NCBI GenBank assembly: GCA_002842985.1
Contig: PHEQ01000012.1
Location: 1 to 64,000 of the forward strand
From: Alphaproteobacteria bacterium HGW-Alphaproteobacteria-1
GTDB lineage: Bacteria > Pseudomonadota > Alphaproteobacteria > Rhodobacterales > Rhodobacteraceae
DNA: 64,000 bases
Direction: 5' to 3'
The notes below the pieces were generated by a model. The model ran no database searches and was not told the origin of the DNA. It worked only from the letters and a program-made list of their open reading frames with translations. Positions 25,687 through 34,434 of this stretch are shown here, piece by piece (position 1 is the first letter of the stretch; the number at the start of each line of letters is the position of its first letter). Made by a program: the position numbers and the translations under genes.

Positions 25687-26673
25687 ATGCCTGACAGCGT
25701 GATTTTCGGAATGGAGGTCTTTCTCAACGGCCTCATGGCCGGGGTGCTTTATGCGCTTGTGGCGCTCGGCTTCGTGCTGATCTACAAGGCGTCGGGCATC
25801 TTCAACTACGCGCAGGGGGTGATGGCGCTTTTCGCCGCGCTGACGCTGGTCGGGATCATGGAGGGGCAGGTGCCCTTCTCGCATCTCATCAACGCGGTTC
25901 TGGGCACGCAGGTGCACCATTTCGGCTGGCATGTGCCGGCACTTCTGGCCGTCGCGCTCACCGTGGTGGTGATGATCGCGCTGGCGTGGATCGTGAACAA
26001 GCTCATCTTCCGCCACCTTGTCGGGCAGGAACCGATCATTCTCTTCATGGCCACCATCGGCCTTGCCTATTTCCTCGAAGGGTTCGGCGACGTGATGTGG
26101 GGGGCCGACATCAAGAAGCTTGATGTGGGCTTGCCGCAAGGCATGAACAGCGCGATTGACGATGTGACCTTTGGGATCTTCGGTTACGGCTTCTTCATCG
26201 ACAATCTCGATATCGTGGCGACGCTGGTGGCGGCCCTTCTGGTGGCCGGGCTGGTGGCCTTCGCGCAATATTCCAAGCATGGCCGCGCCATGCGCGCGGT
26301 GGCCGACGACCATCAGGCGGCGCTCTCGGTCGGTATCTCGCTCAACTTCATCTGGGTCATGGTGTGGTCTCTGGCGGGCTTTGTCGCACTGGTCGCAGGG
26401 ATCATGTGGGGCACCAAGATGGGCGTGCAGTTCTCGCTCTCGCTCATCGCGCTGAAGGCGCTGCCGGTTCTCATGCTGGGCGGCTTCACCTCGATCCCCG
26501 GTGCCATCGTCGGCGGGCTGATCATCGGGGTGGGCGAGAAGATGTTCGAATTTGCCATCGGCCCGCTTGTGGGCGGCGCGACCGAGAACTGGTTTGCCTA
26601 CATGCTGGCGCTGATTTTCCTCGTGTTCCGGCCGCAGGGTCTGTTCGGCGAAAAGATCATCGAGCGGGTGTGA
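25687..26673 (+). CDS. Branched-chain-type ABC permease (LivH-like)
   Basis: A 328-residue inner-membrane permease with about eight helices. It opens with FLNGLMAGVLYALVALGFVLIYKASG, the LivH family hallmark, and has the conserved EAA-like loop region (GRAMRAVADDHQAALSVGI) for contact with the ATPase. It forms a heterodimer with the LivM-like permease. GGGAGA lies upstream of ATG 25687. Confidence 0.92.
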   Translation: MPDSVIFGMEVFLNGLMAGVLYALVALGFVLIYKASGIFNYAQGVMALFAALTLVGIMEGQVPFSHLINAVLGTQVHHFGWHVPALLAVALTVVVMIALAWIVNKLIFRHLVGQEPIILFMATIGLAYFLEGFGDVMWGADIKKLDVGLPQGMNSAIDDVTFGIFGYGFFIDNLDIVATLVAALLVAGLVAFAQYSKHGRAMRAVADDHQAALSVGISLNFIWVMVWSLAGFVALVAGIMWGTKMGVQFSLSLIALKALPVLMLGGFTSIPGAIVGGLIIGVGEKMFEFAIGPLVGGATENWFAYMLALIFLVFRPQGLFGEKIIERV

Positions 26674-26678
26674 GAGCG

Positions 26679-26948
26679 ATGAAGAAGCTCATTGCCATTG
26701 CCAATGTCATCGCCTGGGGCGGGTTCTGGGCGTTCGGCTATCTTGCCCTGACGACCGCACCAGAGCAGCCGGGCCGGATGGTCACGGCGGCGATCCTGGC
26801 TGGGATCGGCGGCGGGGTGGGGATGCTCGCCTTTCTGTGGCTGGTGCGCCACGCCGAGGCGACGGGCTATGCGCGGCGGCCCAACAGGGCCGCCAAGCGC
26901 CCCGATACACGCACCGATGACAGCGAAATCCATGGAGAGGTGATCTGA
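26679..26948 (+). CDS. Uncharacterised small membrane protein between the two permeases
   Basis: An 89-residue protein with two predicted membrane helices (about residues 5-27 and 37-57) and a basic, hydrophilic C-terminus. No family is recognised. It starts six bases after the LivH-like stop and ends overlapping the LivM-like start (TGATG), so it must be translated with the transporter. A structural or regulatory role in the transporter is an inference from position. Confidence 0.72.
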   Translation: MKKLIAIANVIAWGGFWAFGYLALTTAPEQPGRMVTAAILAGIGGGVGMLAFLWLVRHAEATGYARRPNRAAKRPDTRTDDSEIHGEVI

Positions 26949-28024
26949 TGTTTTACCGTGAGGCGGGGGATTTCAAGACCTCCTATGTCGATGACAACCA
27001 GACCTTCCCGATCAAGTTCGACCGCTACCGCTATTATGTGGTGCTGGTGGCGGCTTTCGCGGTCATCCCGTTCCTGCTGAACGATTACTGGGTGAACGCG
27101 GTCTTTCTGCCGTTCCTGATCTATTCGATCGCGGCGATCGGGCTGAATATCCTCGTGGGCTATTGCGGACAGGTCAGCCTTGGCACCGGCGGGTTCATGG
27201 CGGTGGGGGCCTATGCCTGCTACAAGCTGATGGTCGCCTTCCCCGAGATCAGCATCTTCTTCCATGTCATAATTTCGGGCGGGATCACGGCGCTGGTCTG
27301 CGTTCTCTTTGGCCTGCCAAGCCTGCGGATCAAGGGCTTCTATCTGGCGGTGGCGACGCTGGCGGCGCAGTTCTTCCTTGTCTGGCTCTTCAACCGGGTG
27401 GGCTGGTTCTACAACTATTCGGCTTCGGGGCAGATCAACGCGCCCGAGCGCACCGTCTTTGGCATCGCCGTGACCGGCGCGCAGAACCCGCCCTGGTCGG
27501 CCTATCTGTTCTGCCTCGTCTTTACCGTCGCCTGCGCGATCATCGCGCGGAACCTGACGCGCGGCATGGCGGGACGCAAGTGGATGGCCATTCGTGACAT
27601 GGACATCGCCGCCGAGATCATCGGGGTGAACCCTCTGAAGGCCAAGCTGACCGCCTTTGCCGTGTCGGGCTTTTTCGTCGGCATCTCGGGGGCGCTGTTC
27701 TTTTCGGTCTATCTGGGCGCGGTCGAGGTGGGCGAGGCGTTCGGGATCAACAAGTCCTTCCTCGTGCTCTTCATGGTGATCATCGGCGGGTTGGGTTCCA
27801 TCTTCGGCAGCTTTGCCGGGGCGGCGTTCCTCGTGCTCTTGCCGGTGCTCCTGAAGAACGTGCTGGTGGGCGGGCTTGGCTGGCCCACGGACCTTGCCGC
27901 GCATCTTGAATTCATGATCGTGGGGTCGCTGATCATCGTGTTCCTGATCGCCGAGCCGCACGGGCTGGCCCAGCTTTGGCGCGTCGCCAAGGAGAAACTG
28001 AGACTTTGGCCCTTCCCCCACTAG
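26948..28024 (+). CDS. Branched-chain-type ABC permease (LivM-like)
   Basis: A 358-residue permease with about nine to ten helices. LivM features include YSIAAIGLNILVGYCGQVSLG near residue 60 and MDIAAEIIGVNPLKAKLTAF in the cytoplasmic coupling loop. The N-terminal 30 residues are hydrophilic. Partner of the LivH-like permease in the same operon. Confidence 0.92.
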   Translation: MFYREAGDFKTSYVDDNQTFPIKFDRYRYYVVLVAAFAVIPFLLNDYWVNAVFLPFLIYSIAAIGLNILVGYCGQVSLGTGGFMAVGAYACYKLMVAFPEISIFFHVIISGGITALVCVLFGLPSLRIKGFYLAVATLAAQFFLVWLFNRVGWFYNYSASGQINAPERTVFGIAVTGAQNPPWSAYLFCLVFTVACAIIARNLTRGMAGRKWMAIRDMDIAAEIIGVNPLKAKLTAFAVSGFFVGISGALFFSVYLGAVEVGEAFGINKSFLVLFMVIIGGLGSIFGSFAGAAFLVLLPVLLKNVLVGGLGWPTDLAAHLEFMIVGSLIIVFLIAEPHGLAQLWRVAKEKLRLWPFPH

Positions 28025-28122
28025 GGGCGGGTATCGGTGGGGTGACACCCACCTATCGGAATTGGGCGCGGGGCACCGCGGTCAAGACAAGACATCGGAT
28101 AAACCAAGGGAGGATAATACCG

Positions 28123-29409
28123 ATGAAACAGAAACTCATGGCAACCGCGCTGGCGGCGGCGCTGATGGCGGGGCCGGCGCTGGCCGACCTGACCATCATC
28201 GACACGAGCTATCGCACCGGGCCTTATGCCGCAAACGGCATCCCGTTCTCGGATGGCTACCAGGATTACTTTACCCTGCTCAACGCGCGTGACGGCGGTA
28301 TTGGCGGGGAGAAGATCAACCTTGTCGAATGCGAGACCGGCTACAACACCGAAAAGGGTGTGGAGTGCTACGAGGCCACCAAGGGTGCTGGCAATGGCGC
28401 GCTGATCTATCAGCCGCTCTCGACCGGGATCACCTATCAGCTCATTCCCAAGGCCAGTGCCGACGGCATCCCGCTTCACACCATGGGCTATGGGCGCACC
28501 TCGGCCAAGAATGGCGGCGTGTTCGAGTGGGTGTTCAACTATCCGGCCAACTACTGGGATGGCGCAAGTCATGCCATCACCCATATCCTCGACCAGAATG
28601 GCGGTGATATCAGCGGCAAGAAGATCTCGCTGATCTATCACAACTCGGCCTATGGCAAGGAGCCCATTCGCACGCTTGAAGAGCTGAGCGCCAAGCACGG
28701 GTTCGAGCTTGTCCTGCTGCCGGTGGATCATCCGGGTCAGGAGCAGAAGTCGCAATGGCTCCAGATCCGGCGCGACCGGCCCGACTACGTGATCATGTGG
28801 GGCTGGGGCGTGATGAACCAGGTCGCCATCCAGGAGGCCGTGAACATCCGCTTTCCGATGGAGAATTTCATCGGTATCTGGTGGTCCGGCTCCGAGAACG
28901 ACGTGAAGGCCGCTGGTCCGGCCGCCAACGGCTACAAGGCGCTGACCTTCCACAACCTCGGGCGCGACTACCCGGTTTACGCCGACATCCAGAAACATGT
29001 GGTCGATGCCGGCAAGGCCGCCGGTGCGGGCGATCAGGTGGGCTCGGTGCTCTATAACCGGGGCATGTATGCCGCCATGCTCGCCGCCGAGGCGATCAAG
29101 ACCGCGCAGGAGATGCACGGCGTTTCGGCGATCAACGCCGCACAACTGCGCGACGGCATGGAGAACCTCGAGATGACCGAGGCCAAGATGACGGCCCTCG
29201 GCCTGCCGGGCTTTGGCCCCGAGTTCAAGGTGTCGTGCGAGAACCACGGCGGCAACGGCTATGGCGCCGTGTCGCAATGGGATGCGGCGGCCGGTGAGTT
29301 CAAGCTGATCACCGACTACTTCCAGTCGGACCAGGAAATCATCAGCAAGCTGGTGGCCGAGGATTCGGCGGCCTTTGCGGCGGAGAACGGGATCACCCCG
29401 CGCTGCTGA
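28123..29409 (+). CDS. ABC transporter periplasmic substrate-binding protein (LivK-like)
   Basis: A 428-residue binding protein with a signal peptide (AALMAGPALADL, cleavage near residue 22) and the type I periplasmic fold of the branched-chain family (GEKINLVECETGYNTEKGVECYEA). It has paired Cys (EC...EC near the start; KVSCENH and PRC at the end). It captures the substrate for the LivFGHM-like complex. GGGAGG upstream of ATG 28123 supports strong translation, usual for a binding protein. Confidence 0.9.
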   Translation: MKQKLMATALAAALMAGPALADLTIIDTSYRTGPYAANGIPFSDGYQDYFTLLNARDGGIGGEKINLVECETGYNTEKGVECYEATKGAGNGALIYQPLSTGITYQLIPKASADGIPLHTMGYGRTSAKNGGVFEWVFNYPANYWDGASHAITHILDQNGGDISGKKISLIYHNSAYGKEPIRTLEELSAKHGFELVLLPVDHPGQEQKSQWLQIRRDRPDYVIMWGWGVMNQVAIQEAVNIRFPMENFIGIWWSGSENDVKAAGPAANGYKALTFHNLGRDYPVYADIQKHVVDAGKAAGAGDQVGSVLYNRGMYAAMLAAEAIKTAQEMHGVSAINAAQLRDGMENLEMTEAKMTALGLPGFGPEFKVSCENHGGNGYGAVSQWDAAAGEFKLITDYFQSDQEIISKLVAEDSAAFAAENGITPRC

Positions 29410-29447
29410 GACCAGTCCCCGGCTGCGGCGCAGGCCGTGGCCGGGGC

Positions 29448-29473
29448 GATTTGAGTATTTTTGGAACGATGAA
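29448..29473. repeat. 26-base intergenic repeat, copy 1
   Basis: GATTTGAGTATTTT followed by TGGAACGATGAA. Copy 2 at 58148-58173 is identical at 24 of 26 positions. Copy 1 lies between the binding-protein stop and the LivF-like start, just after a GC-rich hairpin (29436-29446 region). Function unknown. Confidence 0.6.
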
Positions 29474-29510
29474 GGGCGCGGGTGCGCGCCTTCCCCCAAG
29501 GAGAGTGTCG

Positions 29511-30335
29511 ATGCTGGACGCCGCACCGAGTGACGAGACCCTGCTCGAGGTCAACAATATCGAGGTGATTTACAACCACGTCATACTCGTGCTGAAGGGC
29601 GTGAGCCTGAAGGTGCCCAAGGGCGGCATCACGGCCCTGTTGGGCGGTAATGGCGCGGGCAAGACCACGACGCTCAAGGCGGTGTCGAACCTTCTGAAGT
29701 CCGAACGCGGCGAGGTGACGAAAGGCACGATCACCTATCGTGGCGAGCGGGTGCAGGACCTTGCCCCCTCGGATCTGGTGCAGAAGGGCGTCGTGCAGGT
29801 AATGGAGGGGCGGCACTGTTTCGAGCACCTTACCATCGAGGAGAACCTGCTGACCGGGGCCTATACCCGCACCGCCAGCCGGGGCGAGATCGACGCCGAA
29901 TTGAACAAGGTCTATGAGTATTTTCCGCGCCTCAAGGAGCGTCGCCGCAGCCAGGCGGGCTATACATCGGGGGGCGAGCAGCAGATGTGCGCCATCGGTC
30001 GTGCGCTGATGAGCCGCCCCGAGACAATCCTGCTCGACGAGCCGTCCATGGGCCTTGCGCCGCAGCTTGTGGAGCAGATCTTCGAGATCGTGAAATCGCT
30101 GAACGAGCAGGAGGGCTATACCTTCCTGCTGGCCGAGCAGAACACCAACGTCGCGCTGCGCTTTGCCCATTACGGCTATATCCTTGAATCGGGACGCGTG
30201 GTGATGGACGGGGCCGCCGCCGCGCTGCGCGAGAACCCGGATGTGAAGGAATTCTACCTCGGCATGTCCGACGAGGGGCGCAAGAGCTTTCGCGAGGTGC
30301 GCAGCTATCGCCGCCGCAAGCGCTGGCTGAGCTGA
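29511..30335 (+). CDS. Branched-chain-type ABC transporter ATPase (LivF-like)
   Basis: A 274-residue ATPase with Walker A GGNGAGKTTT, signature TSGGEQQMCAIGRALM and Walker B TILLDEPSMGLAP, as in LivF. The start at ATG 29511 is fixed by AAGGAGAG; the earlier ATG-type frame from 29451 falls in the 26-base repeat. C-terminal tail is basic (RRRKRW). Second ATPase of the transporter. Confidence 0.92.
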   Translation: MLDAAPSDETLLEVNNIEVIYNHVILVLKGVSLKVPKGGITALLGGNGAGKTTTLKAVSNLLKSERGEVTKGTITYRGERVQDLAPSDLVQKGVVQVMEGRHCFEHLTIEENLLTGAYTRTASRGEIDAELNKVYEYFPRLKERRRSQAGYTSGGEQQMCAIGRALMSRPETILLDEPSMGLAPQLVEQIFEIVKSLNEQEGYTFLLAEQNTNVALRFAHYGYILESGRVVMDGAAAALRENPDVKEFYLGMSDEGRKSFREVRSYRRRKRWLS

Positions 30336-30369
30336 TCCGTTCGCCCCATACCCAGCCCGAGGATTGACC

Positions 30370-31542
30370 ATGAGCCGCTATTTCGACGATCTGGAAACCC
30401 GCAGTCCCGATGCCCGCGAGGCCGGACAGCTGGCGGCGCTCAACGCGCTTCTGGCGGGCAGCGGTCATGACGCGCTAAGCGGTCTTGCCGATCTTGCCCG
30501 TCTGCCGGTGCTGCGCAAATCCGACCTGGTTGCGCGCCAGAGCGAGGCCCCGCCATTCGGCAATCTGCCTGTGGGCGATGTGGCCCATGTGTTCCAGTCG
30601 CCGGGGCCGATCTACGAGCCGGGCGGTGTCACGTCGGATTGGTGGCGGATGGGGCGGTTTCTGCATGCCTGCGGGATCGGGCGCGGCGATATCGTGCAGA
30701 ACTGCTTTTCCTATCACCTCGTGCCTGCGGGCATGATCTTCGAGAATGGCGCGCGGGCGGTCGGGGCGCGGGTTCTGCCTGCGGGCACCGGCCAGACCGA
30801 GTTGCAGGCGCGGGCCGCCCATGACGTGGGTATCACCGCCTATGCGGGCACGCCGGATTACCTGAAGGTCATTCTCGACAAGGCCGACGAGATGGGGCTT
30901 GCCCTGAAGATCACCAAGGCGGCGGTCGGCGGCGGCGCGCTCTTTCCGTCACTGCGCGCGGAATATGCCACGCGCGGCATTCAGTGCCTTCAATGCTATG
31001 CCACCGCCGATCTGGGCAACATCGCCTATGAAAGCCCCGCACAGGAGGGGATGATCGTCGATGAGGGCGTGATCGTCGAGATCGTGCGCCCCGGCACCGG
31101 CACGCCGGTCGCCCCCGGCGAGGTGGGCGAGGTTGTGGTGACATCGCTCAATCCGGATTACCCGCTTCTGCGTTTTGCCACCGGCGATCTGTCGGCGGTG
31201 ATGGAGGGGCAAAGCTCCTGCGGGCGCACCAACATGCGCATCAAGGGCTGGATGGGCCGCGCCGACCAGACCACCAAGATCAAGGGCATGTTCGTGCGCC
31301 CCGAACAGGTGGCGGCCCTGGTGGCCAAACACAGCGAGATCGCCCGCGCCCGCGTCATCGCCACCCGCGAGGGCGAGGCGGACGTGATGACCGTGCGGAT
31401 CGAGGTGGCGGGGGGCGATGCCGCGGGCTATGCGGGCAGCGTGTCGGAGACATTGAAGCTCAAGGGCCGGGTCGAGATCGTGCCGCCGGGCAGCCTGCCC
31501 AATGACGGCAAGGTGATCGAGGATTTGCGCAGCTACGATTGA
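30370..31542 (+). CDS. PaaK-like (phenylacetate-CoA ligase family) protein with altered P-loop
   Basis: A 390-residue adenylate-forming family protein. Recognisable parts are VITAYAGTPDYLK-like core sequence (residues 155-167), LRFATGDLSAV, RIKGWMGRADQTTKIKGMFV and the C-terminal catalytic-type Lys in PNDGKVIEDLR. Where PaaK has SSGTTGKP, this protein has QSPGPIYEPGG, so the normal phosphate-binding loop is absent. It may still bind an adenylate by another route or act as an accessory. Last gene of the operon; it follows LivF by 34 bases. Confidence 0.82.
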   Translation: MSRYFDDLETRSPDAREAGQLAALNALLAGSGHDALSGLADLARLPVLRKSDLVARQSEAPPFGNLPVGDVAHVFQSPGPIYEPGGVTSDWWRMGRFLHACGIGRGDIVQNCFSYHLVPAGMIFENGARAVGARVLPAGTGQTELQARAAHDVGITAYAGTPDYLKVILDKADEMGLALKITKAAVGGGALFPSLRAEYATRGIQCLQCYATADLGNIAYESPAQEGMIVDEGVIVEIVRPGTGTPVAPGEVGEVVVTSLNPDYPLLRFATGDLSAVMEGQSSCGRTNMRIKGWMGRADQTTKIKGMFVRPEQVAALVAKHSEIARARVIATREGEADVMTVRIEVAGGDAAGYAGSVSETLKLKGRVEIVPPGSLPNDGKVIEDLRSYD

Positions 31543-31570
31543 GGATGTGCGCGGCTGGCTTTGGCGCACC

Positions 31571-32326
31571 CTATGTGGCGTAATCCGACCCCTCCGTATC
31601 AAGCAGGGCCTTCAATTCGTCCAGATGGCGCTCGGCCTGGCCGGGATAGTCCTCCAACTCGCGCGCGGTCTTTTCGGCCACCTCGTCGGAGAGCACGCGC
31701 AAGGGCTGCCCGGTCTGGAGCGCGCGGATATAGGTCTCGGCGGCGCGCTCGAAATAATAGAGCCGGTTGAACGTGTCCGCCACCGTGTCGCCGATCACCA
31801 TGACCCCGTGATTGCCCATGATCATGACCTTCTGTTTGGGGTCGTGGAAGAGCCGCGCGCAGCGCGCGCCCTCGTCATCGAAGGCGAGGCCGCCATAGCC
31901 CTCGTCGATCACGTAGCGGTTGAAGAAGGTGGCGCAGTTCTGGTCGATGGGCGGCAGGCGGCTGTCGGCAAGGCTGGCCAGAACGGTGGCGTGGATCGAA
32001 TGGACATGCATGGCACAGCGGGCATGGGCGCAATGCCGGTGCAGACCGCCATGCAGCCCCCAGGCGGTCGGGTCCGGGGCACCGGGCCGGCTCAGCGTCT
32101 CGGGATCGTTGGCATCGACCTCGATCAGGTCGCTCGCACGGATGCGGGCGAAATGCATCTGGTTGGGGTTCATCAGGAACCGCGTGCCGTCCTCGTTGAT
32201 CGAGAGGCTGAAATGATTGGCCACCGCCTCGTGCATATCGAGCCGCGCGGTCCAGCGAAAGGCGGCGGCGAGGTCTACCCGCTCTTGCCAGTGGTCCATG
32301 TTGGGACGCAGGTTGGTCACGGTCAT
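31571..32326 (-). CDS. Class II aldolase/adducin-family protein
   Basis: A 251-residue protein with the class II aldolase fold. Zinc-binding His are visible in MHVHSIHATV, and GNHGVMVIGDTV is the usual last motif with its third His. The family includes fuculose-phosphate and ribulose-phosphate aldolases and epimerases; the substrate is undetermined. It overlaps the VOC gene by four bases in the same operon and converges with the PaaK-like gene. Confidence 0.86.
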   Translation of the reverse strand: MTVTNLRPNMDHWQERVDLAAAFRWTARLDMHEAVANHFSLSINEDGTRFLMNPNQMHFARIRASDLIEVDANDPETLSRPGAPDPTAWGLHGGLHRHCAHARCAMHVHSIHATVLASLADSRLPPIDQNCATFFNRYVIDEGYGGLAFDDEGARCARLFHDPKQKVMIMGNHGVMVIGDTVADTFNRLYYFERAAETYIRALQTGQPLRVLSDEVAEKTARELEDYPGQAERHLDELKALLDTEGSDYAT

Positions 32327-32766
32327 GTGTCGCTCCTTTCAGGATCGGTCAGCGGGCGCGAGGCGACCCAGGCATAGCCTGCGGGGCTGAGCATGCAGCA
32401 CTCGCGCAACCCGTGGGGCTTGTTGGCGGGCGCTTGCAGGACATGGCCGCCCGCTGCCTCGGCGCGGCCTGCCGCTTCGTCCGGGTCGGTGTCGAAAAGA
32501 TGCAGCGACGCCCCCGTGCCGCGCGGCGCGCTCTCGGGCAGAAGCGCGTGCAGCGGATGGCGCGCGTAAGTGGCATCTGCGTGCAGTTGCAGGATCTGAT
32601 CGCCATAGGTCAGGATGGCGAAATCGGCGCTGAGGCGGTGCACGCCCATGCCGAAGACCGCGCCCAGGAACGCCGCCTCGGCGCGCACGTCCCGCACCAG
32701 AAGGTTGAGGCCAAGGCCGCGCAGGCGGCGGCCGAAATCGGCAGGAGAAATCGTGTCACAGTCCAT
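32323..32766 (-). CDS. VOC/glyoxalase-family protein
   Basis: A 147-residue protein with two beta-alpha-beta-beta-beta halves of the vicinal-oxygen-chelate fold: LNLLVRDVRAEAAFLGAVFGMG near residue 18 and SLHLFDTDPDEAAGRAEAAGG near 90. It could bind a metal, but the ligands are not certain. Upstream of and overlapping the class II aldolase gene; the two probably act on one metabolite. Confidence 0.8.
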   Translation of the reverse strand: MDCDTISPADFGRRLRGLGLNLLVRDVRAEAAFLGAVFGMGVHRLSADFAILTYGDQILQLHADATYARHPLHALLPESAPRGTGASLHLFDTDPDEAAGRAEAAGGHVLQAPANKPHGLRECCMLSPAGYAWVASRPLTDPERSDT

Positions 32767-32835
32767 GGATCGGCAGCTTGATTGCGCCTTTGGCCCGTGT
32801 CAACCTGCGCCCGACCCCTCTGGAAGGACCGCCCC

Positions 32836-34299
32836 ATGACCCCGCCGTTGCTCAGCCCGCCCGCGCGGGCACCGCAAACCTTTACCGAGGCGCGTCCGGC
32901 GGTGGATATGCTCTGTGTGCTTTACGCCGAGGCGGTGGCGTTTCTCACCGCGCGCTTCGATGAGGCGTTGCGCGGTCGGTTGCCCGCTGCCCGCGTGCGC
33001 GCCTACTACCCCGAGATTCGCCTTGTCACCACAAGCCATGCCAAGATCGACAGCCGCCTCAGCTTTGGCCATGTCCCCAATCCCGGCACCTATGCGGCGA
33101 CGATCACGCGGCCTGATCTCTTTCGCGGATATCTTGAACAGCAGGTCGCGCTCTTGCTTGAAAATCATGACGTTCCGGTGACGGTGGCGGTCTCGGACAC
33201 GGCGATGCCGGTGCATTTCGCGGTGGCTGCGGGCGAGGGGCCGGGCGTGCCGCAGGAGGGGGCGGCGGAATTTCCGCTGCGCGATCTTTTCGATGTGCCC
33301 GACCTTGCGGCGATCAACGACGATATCGTCAACGGCACATGGGCGGGGACGGGCGCGCGCCCGCTTGCGCCCTTCACCGCGCAGCGGGTGGATTACTCAT
33401 TGGCGCGGCTGGCGCATTACACCGCGACCGATCCGGCGCATTTCCAGAATTACGTGCTGTTTACGAACTATCAGTTCTACGTCTCGGAATTCGAGGCCTT
33501 CGCCCGCCGCGCGCTGGCCGATCCGGCAAGCGGCTACACCGCCTTTGTCAGCACCGACAATGCAGAGATCACCACACCTGACGGGACCCTGCCCGTGCCC
33601 GAGCGGCTGCCGCAGATGCCGGCCTATCACCTCAAGCGCGCGGGTGGGTCCGGGATCACGCTGGTGAATATCGGGGTGGGCCCGTCGAACGCCAAGACCG
33701 CGACCGATCATGTCGCGGTGCTGCGACCCCATGCCTGGGTGATGGTGGGCCACTGCGCGGGGCTGCGCAATTCGCAATCTCTGGGGGATTTCGTGCTGGC
33801 CCATGCTTACTTGCGCGAGGATCGCGTGCTCGATGCCGACCTGCCCGCCTGGGTACCCATTCCGGCGCTGGCCGAAATCCAGATCGCCCTGCAAGAGGCG
33901 GTGGCGGCGGAGACCCAGCTTGAGGGGTTCGACCTCAAGCGGATCATGCGCACCGGCACCGTGGCCAGCGTGGATAACCGCAACTGGGAGTTGCGTGATC
34001 AGTCCGGCCCGGTGCAACGCCTGAGCCAATCGCGCGCCATCGCGCTCGACATGGAAAGCGCCACCATCGCGGCCAACGGCTTTCGCTTCCGGGTGCCTTA
34101 CGGCACGTTGCTTTGTGTGTCGGACAAGCCCCTTCAGGGCGAGTTGAAACTGCCCGGCATGGCCTCGGATTTCTATAAATCACAGGTCGCGCGCCACCTG
34201 ATGATCGGGATTCGCGCGATGGAATCACTCCGCCGGATGCCGCTTGAACGCATCCATAGCCGCAAATTACGCAGCTTTGAGGAGACAGCATTCCTCTGA
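32836..34299 (+). CDS. amn: AMP nucleosidase
   Basis: Amn hydrolyses AMP to adenine and ribose-5-phosphate, controlling adenylate levels. The 487-residue protein has an N-terminal regulatory domain (residues about 15-180) and a C-terminal nucleoside-phosphorylase fold (GGSGITLVNIGVGPSNAKT, VMVGHCAGLRNSQSLGDFVLA, IALDMESATIAANG). The length matches the family. ATG 32836 follows GGAAGGA, so the open frame from 32782 is not used. It diverges from the VOC gene. Confidence 0.93.
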   Translation: MTPPLLSPPARAPQTFTEARPAVDMLCVLYAEAVAFLTARFDEALRGRLPAARVRAYYPEIRLVTTSHAKIDSRLSFGHVPNPGTYAATITRPDLFRGYLEQQVALLLENHDVPVTVAVSDTAMPVHFAVAAGEGPGVPQEGAAEFPLRDLFDVPDLAAINDDIVNGTWAGTGARPLAPFTAQRVDYSLARLAHYTATDPAHFQNYVLFTNYQFYVSEFEAFARRALADPASGYTAFVSTDNAEITTPDGTLPVPERLPQMPAYHLKRAGGSGITLVNIGVGPSNAKTATDHVAVLRPHAWVMVGHCAGLRNSQSLGDFVLAHAYLREDRVLDADLPAWVPIPALAEIQIALQEAVAAETQLEGFDLKRIMRTGTVASVDNRNWELRDQSGPVQRLSQSRAIALDMESATIAANGFRFRVPYGTLLCVSDKPLQGELKLPGMASDFYKSQVARHLMIGIRAMESLRRMPLERIHSRKLRSFEETAFL

Positions 34300-34355
34300 A
34301 AGGGCGAAAAACCGCACAAAATAGGTGGAAAGCCCTTGCTTTTGCCCACAAGACG

Positions 34356-34385
34356 TTGTGTCTGACCACATCATCACGGTAAATT
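34356..34385 (+). promoter_or_regulatory. Candidate promoter of the HU gene
   Basis: TTGTGT (34356-34361), an 18-base spacer and TAAATT (34380-34385) lie 50 bases before the HU start. Weak match; no other support. Confidence 0.3.
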
Positions 34386-34434
34386 ATGGGTGCGAGGCCC
34401 CAGTTGCGGGCAGTGATACGAAGGAGACCTGAAA

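Noticed and set aside
28029-28060. Hairpin between the LivM-like and binding-protein genes as a terminator
   Set aside because: Only a 6-bp GGTGGG/CCCACC core pairs well and no T-run follows. It may shape mRNA stability but was not listed.
29951-30200. Open frames inside livF-like and other genes starting with in-frame Met
   Set aside because: They are shadows of genes with strong family motifs.
32782-32835. Longer start for amn
   Set aside because: ATG 32836 has GGAAGGA; the earlier start has none and adds a non-conserved segment.
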